From contig DAITVZ010000001.1 in assembly GCA_036841525.1 (NCBI GenBank), forward strand, positions 1 through 64,000: a DNA stretch of 64,000 bases, written 5' to 3'. How positions within the stretch are numbered: position 1 is the stretch's first letter; the number at the start of each line of letters is the position of its first letter. Of this stretch, positions 49,198-57,115 are shown piece by piece. The DNA comes from JAAYEA01 sp012689325 (GTDB lineage Bacteria; Chloroflexota; Anaerolineae; JAAYEA01). The position numbers were made by a program, and so were the translations under genes. Under the pieces are notes generated by a model that saw nothing but the letters and a program-made list of their open reading frames with translations, did no database searches and was not told where the DNA came from.

Positions 49198-50186
49198 CAG
49201 TGCAGGAACAAGATATCCTCGTTCGCGTTGAGGGCCTGAAGGTCCATTTCCCCATCACCCAGGGGATCATTTTCCAGCGCCAGATCGGCGCGGTGCAGGC
49301 GGTGGACGGCCTGGACTTTGCTATCCGCCGCGGCGAGACGCTGGGGCTGGTGGGCGAAAGCGGTTGCGGCAAGTCCACCACCGGCAGGGCCATTTTGCAG
49401 CTCTACCGTCCCACGGCGGGGAACGTCTATTTCGAGGGCGAAAACCTCTGCCAGGTCAAGGGGGAAAAGCTGCGCGCGATGCGCCGCCGGATGCAGATGA
49501 TCTTCCAGGACCCCTATGCTTCGCTGAACCCGCGCATGACCATCGGCAGCATCATCGGCGAGCCGCTGGAAGTGCACGGCTTGGCTTCCGGCGCGGAGGT
49601 CAAGGAGCGGGTGGCCGAGCTGTTGGAGGTCGTGGGGCTCAATAGCTATTTCATCAACCGCTACCCGCACGAATTCTCCGGCGGCCAGCGCCAGCGCGTG
49701 GGCATCGCCCGCGCCGTGGCGGTGAACCCCGATTTCATCGTCTGCGACGAGCCGGTCTCGGCGCTGGACGTCTCCATCCAGGCGCAGATCATCAACCTGC
49801 TGGAGGACCTGCAGGCGCGGTATAACCTGACGTACCTCTTTATCGCCCATGACCTTTCGGTGGTGCGGCACATCAGCGACCGCGTGGCCGTGATGTACCT
49901 GGGCAAGATCGTCGAGCTGACCGATCGGGCCGAGCTGTACGAAAAGCCCTTGCATCCCTATACGCAGGCCCTCCTTTCGGCGGTCCCGATCCCGGACCCC
50001 GAGATCGAGGAGAGGCGCCGGCGCATCATCCTGACCGGCGACGTGCCCGATCCGAGCCACCCGCCCAAGGGCTGCCACTTTTCCACGCGCTGCCCGGTGA
50101 TGATCCCCGGGACGTGTGACGCGCAAGAGCCCGAGTTCAAGGACGCGGGCGGCAATCACTGGGTGGCTTGCTTCCGGGTGTCCTAG
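49194..50186 (+). CDS. Oligopeptide ABC transporter ATPase (OppF/DppF)
   Basis: 330 aa. ATG 49194 overlaps the OppD stop (ATGA). Walker A GESGCGKST, signature FSGGQRQRVGIARAV, Walker B FIVCDEPVSALD, His IAHDLSVV. The C-terminal Cys segment (CHFSTRCPVMIPGTC) is present. OppD and OppF form the ATPase heterodimer. The partner permeases are not in this operon; a complete set is in the next one. Confidence 0.95.
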
Positions 50187-50220
50187 GGTCTGGTTGACCA
50201 GTTTCATACGTGATACGGCT

Positions 50221-50263
50221 AGCAGGGGACTGGCCGCGCTTTCGAGGCGCGTGGTCCCCTGCT
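50221..50263 (+). terminator. Terminator of the first peptide ABC operon
   Basis: AGCAGGGGAC (50221-50230) pairs with GTCCCCTGCT (50254-50263), with an inner CGCGC/GCGCG helix; TTGCTATTT follows. Confidence 0.8.
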
Positions 50264-50287
50264 TGCTATTTGCCACACAAGGTCATT

Positions 50288-50316
50288 TTGCGCTCCTGAC
50301 GTATTGCGCGTATAAT
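50288..50316 (+). promoter_or_regulatory. Promoter of the second peptide ABC operon
   Basis: -35 TTGCGC (50288-50293), 17 nt, -10 TATAAT (50311-50316). Confidence 0.65.
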
Positions 50317-50586
50317 ATTCCATATGTGGCTCTGATTACCGCAGCCACGGCGGGCTGATGGCCCGATTTCGAATCCTTTCATGCTCTATTGCCCGGCGCG
50401 CGGTTGCGCCGCTCATGTTGCGATCTCGCGGGTTCACGTAGTGCCAACACGCCTTAGGTCCGTTGACGTATCGGGGCGGTCCTGAGCACCTGGAAGGGAG
50501 GTGGGGACAAGGCAGAGACGGCGGGTTTGTGAGTCCGGTTGTCTTGTTTGTCGCGAGTTTCCAGAGCATAGAGGAGGAGAGATCTC
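50317..50586 (+). other. Long untranslated leader before the second binding protein
   Basis: About 265 nt from the predicted start of transcription to ATG 50587, with no credible reading frame. It is unusually long for this window, where leaders are mostly 10-60 nt. Small dyads exist (GGCGCGCGGTTGCGCC near 50394) but no known riboswitch class is recognised. Confidence 0.45.
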
Positions 50587-52503
50587 ATGAAGAAGTGGGC
50601 TATGTTGGTTGCCCTGCTCACCATCGCGGTGTTGGCCTTCTCGGCCTGTTCCGCCCCCACGCCACAGGTCATCGACAGGCCAGTCACCGTCGTGGTGGAA
50701 AAAGAGGTTTCCGTCGAGAAGCAAGTCCTTCAGACCGTGGTGGTCGAGAAGGAAAAGATCGTCTCGCAGGAAAAGGTTGTGACCTCCATCGTCGAGAAGG
50801 AAAAAATCGTCGAGAAGGTCGTCACGGCCACCCCCGTCACCGAGCCCAAGGTCCTGATCGTCGGCCAGTCGCAAGAGCCGGATTCCCTCTACGGGTTCGC
50901 CAGTGACATGCTGGCCTCCCGGCACGTCCTCGAAGCCCTCATGGACGGCCCCATTGACACGCGCAGCTACGACTATCAGCCCATCATCCTGGAAGCGCTG
51001 CCCAGCATTGACGAGGGCACTGCGGTGCTCAAAAAGGCCACCGTCAAGGCCGGCGAGCACTATGTCGAGGCTGGCGAGGTCATGACCGCCACCGCGGACA
51101 TGGAGCTGGAGCAGATCGTCGCCACCTTCACGATGAAGAAGGGGCTCAAGTGGGAGGACGGCCAGCCGCTGACCTCGGCGGACTCGGTGTTTGGCTGGGA
51201 ATTGCTGTGCCACCCCGATACCTCCTCCAGCAAGTACGCTTGCGAGCGGTCTGTCAGCTATGTGGCGACCGATGATGTGACCACCGTCTGGACCGGCCTG
51301 CCCGGGTTCATGGACGCCACCTACTTCCTCAACTATGCCACGCCATACCCCAAGCACATCCTGGGCGGTGTGGCGCCGAAGGACATCGCGGGCAGCGTCT
51401 ATGCACGCAAGCCGCTCTCCTTTGGCCCCTTCAAGCTGGTGGAATGGGTTGCGGGCGACCACATCACCGTGGAAAAGAACCCCAATTACTGGCGCGCCGC
51501 CGAGGGCCTGCCCAAGGTGGACCAGATCATCTACAAGTTCATCCCGGACACCAACCAGCTCGTGGCGCAGTTGCTGGCTGGCGAAGTGGACCTGGGCACC
51601 CAGGACGGCGTGAACGAGACCGCGGCCCCGATCCTGCTGCAGGCCGAGGCCACTGGCCTGCTCAAGCCGCAGTTCATCACCGGCACCACCTGGGAGCACA
51701 TCGACTTTAACATCGACCCCGTGGACGAGCGGTACGTCTTTTTCGACGATGTGAAGGTCCGTCAGGCCATCGCCTACGGCACCGATCGCCAGAGCATGGT
51801 GGACGACATCCTGTACGGCCGGAGCAAGGTGCAGAACGCCTACATCCCCGAAGAGCACCCGATGTACCCGGCCGCCGACAAGATCACCGTCTATCCCTAC
51901 GACCCCGAGAAGGCCAAGGCCCTCTTGAAGGAAGCCGGCTGGGCTGACACCAACGGCGACGGCATCGTGGAAAAGGGCGGCCAGGCCTTCGAGTGCTCCG
52001 TGGGCACCACCGCGGGCAACAAGCTGCGCGAGACCTCCCTGCAGCTCTTCCAGCAGAACATGAAGGACATCGGCATCAAGGTCAACCTGGACTTTGTGCC
52101 CTCCGGCGTCTGGTTCGCCGATGGCCCCGATGGCCCGCTCTTTGGCCGCCGGTTCGACCTTGGCCTCTTTGCCTGGCTGACGAGCGTGGAGCCGCCGGGC
52201 ACGCTGTATAGCTGCACCGAGATCCCCGCGGCGGACAATGCTTGGGGTGGCCAGAACGAGACGGGCTACTGCAATCCCAAGTACGACGAGTGGGTGAACA
52301 AGGCCCTGGGCACCCTGAGCAAGAAGGAGCAGACGGAAGCCTGGGCCGAGGCCATCTCGATCTGGAGCGAGGAGCTCCCCGTGCTGCCGCTCTTTGCCCG
52401 CATCAAGCTTCTCGCGACTCGGCCCGAGGTCACTGGCGTGATCATGGACCCGACCGCGAACAGCGAGATGTGGAACATCGAGAACTTTGACATCGAGCAA
52501 TAG
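50587..52503 (+). CDS. Oligopeptide-type ABC substrate-binding lipoprotein with VEKE linker
   Basis: 638 aa, SBP family 5. ATG 50587 follows GAGGAGAGATCTC. A lipobox lies at AFSACS, followed by a repeated coiled linker (VVVEKEVSVEKQV, VVVEKEKIVSQEK, SIVEKEKIVEKVV), a layout typical of Chloroflexi binding proteins. The mature domain includes KKGLKWEDGQPLTSADSVFG and SFGPFKLVEWVAGDHITVEK. It heads the operon that carries the permeases and ATPases. Confidence 0.93.
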   Translation: MKKWAMLVALLTIAVLAFSACSAPTPQVIDRPVTVVVEKEVSVEKQVLQTVVVEKEKIVSQEKVVTSIVEKEKIVEKVVTATPVTEPKVLIVGQSQEPDSLYGFASDMLASRHVLEALMDGPIDTRSYDYQPIILEALPSIDEGTAVLKKATVKAGEHYVEAGEVMTATADMELEQIVATFTMKKGLKWEDGQPLTSADSVFGWELLCHPDTSSSKYACERSVSYVATDDVTTVWTGLPGFMDATYFLNYATPYPKHILGGVAPKDIAGSVYARKPLSFGPFKLVEWVAGDHITVEKNPNYWRAAEGLPKVDQIIYKFIPDTNQLVAQLLAGEVDLGTQDGVNETAAPILLQAEATGLLKPQFITGTTWEHIDFNIDPVDERYVFFDDVKVRQAIAYGTDRQSMVDDILYGRSKVQNAYIPEEHPMYPAADKITVYPYDPEKAKALLKEAGWADTNGDGIVEKGGQAFECSVGTTAGNKLRETSLQLFQQNMKDIGIKVNLDFVPSGVWFADGPDGPLFGRRFDLGLFAWLTSVEPPGTLYSCTEIPAADNAWGGQNETGYCNPKYDEWVNKALGTLSKKEQTEAWAEAISIWSEELPVLPLFARIKLLATRPEVTGVIMDPTANSEMWNIENFDIEQ

Positions 52504-52537
52504 TCGCGGCTAACGCCAACGACGCCATGTAGTACCG

Positions 52538-52568
52538 GCACCGGCAGCACCTCGCGTGCTGCCGGTGC
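52538..52568 (+). terminator. Terminator-like hairpin after the binding protein
   Basis: GCACCGGCAGCAC (52538-52550), loop CTCGC, GTGCTGCCGGTGC (52556-52568): perfect 13-bp stem, TTCTGT after. It may reduce readthrough into the permease genes so that the binding protein is made in excess. Confidence 0.75.
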
Positions 52569-52603
52569 TTCTGTAGGGGTGTCATCGTACGGACGTTATC
52601 GTT

Positions 52604-52800
52604 GGGGCGAACCTCGTGTTCGCCCGCCCTGATCCCTGGAGGCCGAGGCTTTAGCCGGGTCGGCGCGCCAAGCCCCGGCTAAAGCCTCGACCTCCAAGAC
52701 AAGCGGCGCGAGTTTGGCGGGAGCCCTGCGGCCAGAGGGCGAACACAAGAGGGCGAACACAAGAGGGCGAACACAAGAGGGCGAACACAAGGTTCGCCCC
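52604..52800. mobile_element. MITE/REP-like composite palindromic element
   Basis: Outer inverted repeats of 22 bp, GGGGCGAACCTCGTGTTCGCCC (52604-52625) and its complement at 52779-52800 with one mismatch. An inner 23-bp pair lies at 52637-52659 and 52674-52696, one mismatch (GGAGGCCGAGGCTTTAGCCG type). Between the inner pair and the right end are four tandem copies of GAGGGCGAACACAA (52735-52790). No transposase is encoded. This looks like a non-autonomous or palindromic repeat spread in the genome. Confidence 0.7.
52735..52790. repeat. Four tandem 14-bp repeats
   Basis: GAGGGCGAACACAA exactly four times, contiguous. The last copy forms part of the right outer repeat of the surrounding element. 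There are no spacers, so this is not a CRISPR. Confidence 0.95.
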
Positions 52801-52803
52801 TAC

Positions 52804-52831
52804 TTGACCAGCCTTGGGTTTTCCGTATAAT
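52804..52831 (+). promoter_or_regulatory. Internal promoter for the permease genes
   Basis: -35 TTGACC (52804-52809), 16 nt, -10 TATAAT (52826-52831), directly beside the palindromic element. Confidence 0.65.
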
Positions 52832-52886
52832 TCCGTTATGGTACGGGTCAATGAACCGATCCAGCGACGAAACAGGGACGTGCGCA

Positions 52887-52938
52887 ATGCAAGCCAGCGG
52901 TATTGACGGGCCCGGCCAGGGCCTGGTTCGGCTTGCAT
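52887..52938 (+). other. Leader hairpin before the permease genes
   Basis: ATGCAAGCC (52887-52895) pairs with GGCTTGCAT (52930-52938), with an inner GGCCC/GGGCC helix, followed by TTGTTGTTT. Terminator-like; possible attenuator between the promoter at 52804-52831 and ATG 52982. Confidence 0.5.
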
Positions 52939-52981
52939 TTGTTGTTTCGGCGGGGGACCTGGGTCTGAGGAGACGAAAAGC

Positions 52982-54025
52982 ATGACCACCTACATGATCC
53001 GGCGCGCCTTGCAGATGATCCTCGTCCTGTTGCTCTCGACGATTTTCATCTATGCGCTGCTGAACCTGGCCAACCCCGACGGGCCGCTCTCCGGGCTCAA
53101 GCTGGCCACCGGCAAGCAGCGCATGAGCGACAACGACATCGCCAACATGGCGCGCATCCTGGGCATCGACAAACCCTTTACGCTGCGCTACGTCACCTGG
53201 CTGCTGGGCGACGATTGGCTCTTTGGCCCCTGGGCCAAGTACAAGGGCACCAGCAAGGGGCTCCTGCGCGGCGATTGGGGCACGTCCTGGGCCCTGGCCA
53301 AGGGTCAGCCGGTCATTATGCTCTTCGAGTCTCGAATATGGAACACGATCCTCCTCATGGGCACCTCGACGCTCCTATCGGTGCTCATTGCCGTGCCGGT
53401 GGGGGTCTATTCCGCGGTCAAGCAGTACTCCAAGCTGGATTATTTCGTCACTTCATTCACGTTTTTCGGCATCGCCATGCCGGTCTTTTGGTTTGGCCTG
53501 CTGATGATCATCCTCTTTGCCTACAAGTTTCGAGAATGGGGGCTCCCCTACCTGCCGCCGGGAGATGTGGTCTCGCTGCGCGGGCCGGACGCGGGCTCGC
53601 TGTTGGACCGCATCAAGCACCTCATCATGCCCACCATCGCGCTGAGCCTGCTCAACATGGCGGGCTGGACGCGTTACACCCGCTCGGCCATGCTGGAGGT
53701 GTTGCGCCAGGATTACGTGCGCACGGCGCGGGCCAAGGGCCTGATCGAGCGCATCGTCATCACCAAGCACGCCCTGCGCAACGGCCTGATCCCCCTGGTG
53801 ACCATCATTGTCTTTTCCATCGCGGGCATTTTCTCCGGGGCGATCATGACCGAGACCGTCTTTAACTGGAAGGGCCTGGGCCGCCTCTATTATGAGGGGC
53901 TGATGCGCGACGATTGGCCGCTGACCATGGCCTACCTGTTCATCCAGGCGGTGCTGGTGGTGGTGGCCAGCCTGACCATCGAGTTCCTGTATACCGTGGT
54001 GGACCCGCGAATCCGCTACTCGTGA
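52982..54025 (+). CDS. Oligopeptide ABC transporter permease (OppB/DppB)
   Basis: 347 aa, six helices. ATG 52982 follows GAGGAGACGAAAAGC. The N-terminus YMIRRALQMILVLLLSTIFI is the family's first helix; the EAA-like loop AMLEVLRQDYVRTARAKGL contacts the ATPase. It has a longer first extracytoplasmic loop (about 55-115) than E. coli DppB. It pairs with the next permease. Confidence 0.95.
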   Translation: MTTYMIRRALQMILVLLLSTIFIYALLNLANPDGPLSGLKLATGKQRMSDNDIANMARILGIDKPFTLRYVTWLLGDDWLFGPWAKYKGTSKGLLRGDWGTSWALAKGQPVIMLFESRIWNTILLMGTSTLLSVLIAVPVGVYSAVKQYSKLDYFVTSFTFFGIAMPVFWFGLLMIILFAYKFREWGLPYLPPGDVVSLRGPDAGSLLDRIKHLIMPTIALSLLNMAGWTRYTRSAMLEVLRQDYVRTARAKGLIERIVITKHALRNGLIPLVTIIVFSIAGIFSGAIMTETVFNWKGLGRLYYEGLMRDDWPLTMAYLFIQAVLVVVASLTIEFLYTVVDPRIRYS

Positions 54026-54058
54026 GCGGCGCGCTGCGCTAGAGATGAGGGTGAAGAG

Positions 54059-54985
54059 ATGACCGTTGCTGACCTCGATATCAAGGCACAGGCGCTGCGC
54101 ACCACCAAAGAGGAAAGCCAATTCCTGGTGGTCTGGCGGCGCTTTCGCAAGCACAAGCTGGCGCTGCTGGGCATGATCATCATCGGCTTGCTGGTGTCGG
54201 TGGCCGTCCTGGCGCCGGTGATCGCGCCCCATGATCCCCTGCAAGTGTTGATGAAGGAGCGAAACCTGGGCCCCACGCCGCAGCACTGGCTGGGCACCGA
54301 CGAGCTGGGCCGGGATGTGCTTTCGCGGCTGATGTTCGCGGCGCGCATCTCGCTGCTGGTGGGGTTCTCGGTGACCATCCTGGGCGAGGCCCTGGGGGTG
54401 TTCATCGGGGCCATCGCGGGCTATTTCGGCGGCTGGGTGGATTCGATCCTGACCCGCTTCCTGGACTTTATGACCACTTTGCCCGGCCTGCCTCTGCTGA
54501 TGGTCTTGGGCAAGGTGCTGGCCGATGTGAGCATCCCCTTCGTCTCCCGAGATTACTCGAGCGTGGTGATCCTGGTCCTCATCCTCACCCTGACGGGGTG
54601 GATGGGCCCGGCCCGCCTGGTGCGCGGCATGGTCCTCTCGCTCAAGAGCCAGGATTTCACCGAGGCCTGCCGCGCCTTGGGCGTCTCGGATTGGCGCATC
54701 ATCATGCGACACATGATCCCCAACGCCATGGCGCCGATCATCGTCAGCGCCACGCTGGGCGTCGGCGGAAATATCGTGGTGGAATCCGGCCTGAGCTTCC
54801 TGGGCTTTGGCGTGCAGCTCCCGACGCCGACGTGGGGCAACATGCTCCAGAACGTGCAGGCGGACATGTGGGTCGCCCCATGGAAGGCCTTCTACCCCGG
54901 CTTGGCGATCTTTCTCACGTCCCTGTCGTTCAACTTTATGGGCGACGGCCTGCGGGACGCGCTGGATCCCCGGCTCAAGATGTAG
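54059..54985 (+). CDS. Oligopeptide ABC transporter permease (OppC/DppC)
   Basis: 308 aa. ATG 54059 follows GGGTGAAGAG. FRKHKLALLGMIIIGLLVSV is helix 1, HWLGTDELGRDVLSRLMFAA the OppC N-terminal signature, and SLKSQDFTEACRALGVSDWR the EAA loop. PTWGNMLQN lies in the last periplasmic part. It forms the channel with the preceding gene product. Confidence 0.95.
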   Translation: MTVADLDIKAQALRTTKEESQFLVVWRRFRKHKLALLGMIIIGLLVSVAVLAPVIAPHDPLQVLMKERNLGPTPQHWLGTDELGRDVLSRLMFAARISLLVGFSVTILGEALGVFIGAIAGYFGGWVDSILTRFLDFMTTLPGLPLLMVLGKVLADVSIPFVSRDYSSVVILVLILTLTGWMGPARLVRGMVLSLKSQDFTEACRALGVSDWRIIMRHMIPNAMAPIIVSATLGVGGNIVVESGLSFLGFGVQLPTPTWGNMLQNVQADMWVAPWKAFYPGLAIFLTSLSFNFMGDGLRDALDPRLKM

Positions 54986-54995
54986 GAAGAGAACC

Positions 54996-55029
54996 AGACC
55001 CTAAGGGTTTTCCGAAACCCTTAGGGTCT
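54996..55029. repeat. Perfect 15-bp intercistronic palindrome
   Basis: AGACCCTAAGGGTTT (54996-55010), loop TCCG, AAACCCTTAGGGTCT (55015-55029) between the permease and ATPase genes, without a T-run. It acts either as a partial terminator or as an mRNA-stabilising REP-like hairpin. Confidence 0.85.
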
Positions 55030-55053
55030 TGAGCGTGCAAGAGGAGCTATGCT

Positions 55054-56067
55054 TTGAGCGAGAACGATGTCCTGCTCGATGTCAAGGGGCTAAAGACCTA
55101 TTTCTACACCGAGGACGGCGTGGTCAAGGCCGTGGACGGCGTGGATTTCTCGGTGCGGCGGGGCGAGACGCTGGGGCTGGTGGGCGAGAGCGGTTGCGGC
55201 AAGTCCGTGACCTCTTTTTCCATCATGCGGCTGGTGGGCATGCCCGGCAAGATCATCGGCGGCGAGGTCGTCTTTGACGGCCAGGACTTGCTCAAGCTGC
55301 CGGAAAAAGAGATGTGCCACATGCGGGGCAACCGCATGTCCATGATCTTTCAGCAGCCGGTGAGCTGCCTGAACCCCGTCTTTCGCGTGGGGAATCAGGT
55401 GGCAGAGGTGCTGGAGGTCCACGAGGGCATGTCCAGCGACGTCAGCGGCAAGCGCTCGGTGGAAATGTTCGAGATGGTGGGCATCCCCGACGCGGCGCGC
55501 AAGGCGCAGGCCTATCCCCACGAGATGTCGGGCGGCCAGGCGCAGCGCGTGATGATTGCCATGGCGCTGGCTTGCTCGCCCGAGCTGCTGATCGCCGACG
55601 AGCCGACCACCGCGCTGGACGTGACGATCCAGGCCCAGATCCTGGACTTGATGCGCGGCCTGCGCGAGCAGATCAACACGGCGATCATCCTGATCACCCA
55701 CGATATGGGCGTCATCGCCGAGATGGCCGATAACGTGGCCGTCATGTACGCGGGGCGCATCGTCGAGTATGCCGACGTCAAGACGCTGTTCGCCCGGCCC
55801 AGGCATCCCTACACGCAGGGCCTGTTGGCCTCCATCCCCGTGCTGGGTCGGGTGCAGGGCGAGCTGGCCGTGATCCCTGGCGCGGTGCCAAACTTGATCA
55901 ACATGCCGCCCGGTTGCCGTTTTGCGCCGCGGTGCTCGGCGCGGGTGGAGAACCACCTGGAGATCTGCACGCGCCAGGAGCCCGAGATGTATTCGGTGGG
56001 AGGGACGCACAAGGTGCGTTGCTGGCTATACGAGGCGAGCCAGGCCAAGCGAGGGGAATCCGCATGA
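55054..56067 (+). CDS. Oligopeptide ABC transporter ATPase (OppD/DppD), second copy
   Basis: 337 aa. The start is TTG 55054, with GAGGAG 7 nt before it; the nearby ATG at 55049 reads only ATG CTT TGA, whose stop overlaps this TTG. Walker A GESGCGKS, signature MSGGQAQRVMIAMAL, Walker B LLIADEPTTALD and ITHDMGVI are intact. The C-terminal GCRFAPRCSARVENH extension is present. Confidence 0.93.
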   Translation: MSENDVLLDVKGLKTYFYTEDGVVKAVDGVDFSVRRGETLGLVGESGCGKSVTSFSIMRLVGMPGKIIGGEVVFDGQDLLKLPEKEMCHMRGNRMSMIFQQPVSCLNPVFRVGNQVAEVLEVHEGMSSDVSGKRSVEMFEMVGIPDAARKAQAYPHEMSGGQAQRVMIAMALACSPELLIADEPTTALDVTIQAQILDLMRGLREQINTAIILITHDMGVIAEMADNVAVMYAGRIVEYADVKTLFARPRHPYTQGLLASIPVLGRVQGELAVIPGAVPNLINMPPGCRFAPRCSARVENHLEICTRQEPEMYSVGGTHKVRCWLYEASQAKRGESA

Positions 56068-57050
56068 CAGAACAACAAGACCTGATCGTGGTCAAAGACC
56101 TGGTCAAGCATTTCCCCGTGCGGGGCGGGCTCTTGCAGCGCACGGTGGCCTGGGTCAAGGCCCTGGATGGCGTCACTTTCTCCATCAAACGGGGCGAGAC
56201 GCTGGGGCTGGTGGGCGAGAGCGGTTGCGGCAAGACCACCGTGGGCCGCACCATCCTGCGGCTGATCCCCGCCACCTCCGGCGAGGTGCTGTATGATGGG
56301 GAGGATCTGCTGGCGCTGAGCAAGAAGGAGCTCAAGCTCAAGCGGCGCGACCTGCAGATCATCTTTCAGGACCCCTATTCGTCGTTGGACCCCCGCATCC
56401 CGGTGGGGCAGAGCATCGGCGAGGGGCTGCTGGTCCACGGCATGCGCGACGCCGACGAGCGGTACAAGCGGGTGCTGGAGGCATTGGAGCGGGTGGGCTT
56501 GCAGGATTTCCATGCGCGCCGCTACCCCCACGAGTTCTCCGGCTGGCAGCGCCAGCGCATCGGCATCGCGCGCGCCTTGGCGCTGAACCCCAAGTTCGTC
56601 GTCTGCGACGAGCCGGTTTCCGCGCTGGATGTCTCCATCCAGTCGCAGGTGCTCAATATCCTGCGCCAGTTGCAGCGCGACCTGGGGCTGACCTATCTTT
56701 TCATCGCCCACAACCTCAGCGTGGTGGAGCACATCAGCGACCGCGTGGCGGTGATGTACCTGGGCAAGATGGTGGAATTGTCCGCCCGCGACGAGCTCTA
56801 TCGCGATCCGCTGCACCCCTATACGCGGGCGCTGCTCTCGGCGATCCCGATCCCCGACCCCACCCTGCAGCGGGAGCGGATCATCCTCAAGGGCGATGTG
56901 CCCAGCCCGCTCAACCCGCCGTCCGGGTGCCGCTTCCACACCCGCTGCCCGGTGGTCATTCGCGGCGTCTGCGCGGAAAAAGAGCCCGAGTTCCGCGAGG
57001 CCAGCGCGGGGCATTGGGTGGCCTGCCACCGGGTGAATACCGATTATTAG
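56064..57050 (+). CDS. Oligopeptide ABC transporter ATPase (OppF/DppF), signature variant
   Basis: 328 aa; ATG 56064 overlaps the preceding stop by 4 bp. Walker A GESGCGKTT, Walker B FVVCDEPVSALD and IAHNLSVV (His kept, Asp to Asn) are present. The signature reads FSGWQRQRIGIARAL instead of FSGGQRQR: Trp161 (TGG 56544-56546) replaces the second Gly of LSGGQ. A single base change (GGG to TGG) would explain it. The composite site formed with OppD may be impaired. Confidence 0.93.
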   Translation: MTEQQDLIVVKDLVKHFPVRGGLLQRTVAWVKALDGVTFSIKRGETLGLVGESGCGKTTVGRTILRLIPATSGEVLYDGEDLLALSKKELKLKRRDLQIIFQDPYSSLDPRIPVGQSIGEGLLVHGMRDADERYKRVLEALERVGLQDFHARRYPHEFSGWQRQRIGIARALALNPKFVVCDEPVSALDVSIQSQVLNILRQLQRDLGLTYLFIAHNLSVVEHISDRVAVMYLGKMVELSARDELYRDPLHPYTRALLSAIPIPDPTLQRERIILKGDVPSPLNPPSGCRFHTRCPVVIRGVCAEKEPEFREASAGHWVACHRVNTDY

Positions 57051-57067
57051 GCCAGCGTGATCACAAG

Positions 57068-57096
57068 GGGGGCGTCGCGCGCGACGCCCCCTTTTT
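57068..57096 (+). terminator. Terminator of the second peptide ABC operon
   Basis: GGGGGCGTCGC (57068-57078) and GCGACGCCCCC (57081-57091), followed by TTTTT (57092-57096). Confidence 0.9.
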
Positions 57097-57115
57097 CGTG
57101 GCCGGCGCTCCCGCG

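Noticed and set aside
52735..52790. Tandem 14-bp repeats as a CRISPR array
   Set aside because: Repeats are contiguous with no spacers, too short, and no cas genes are present.
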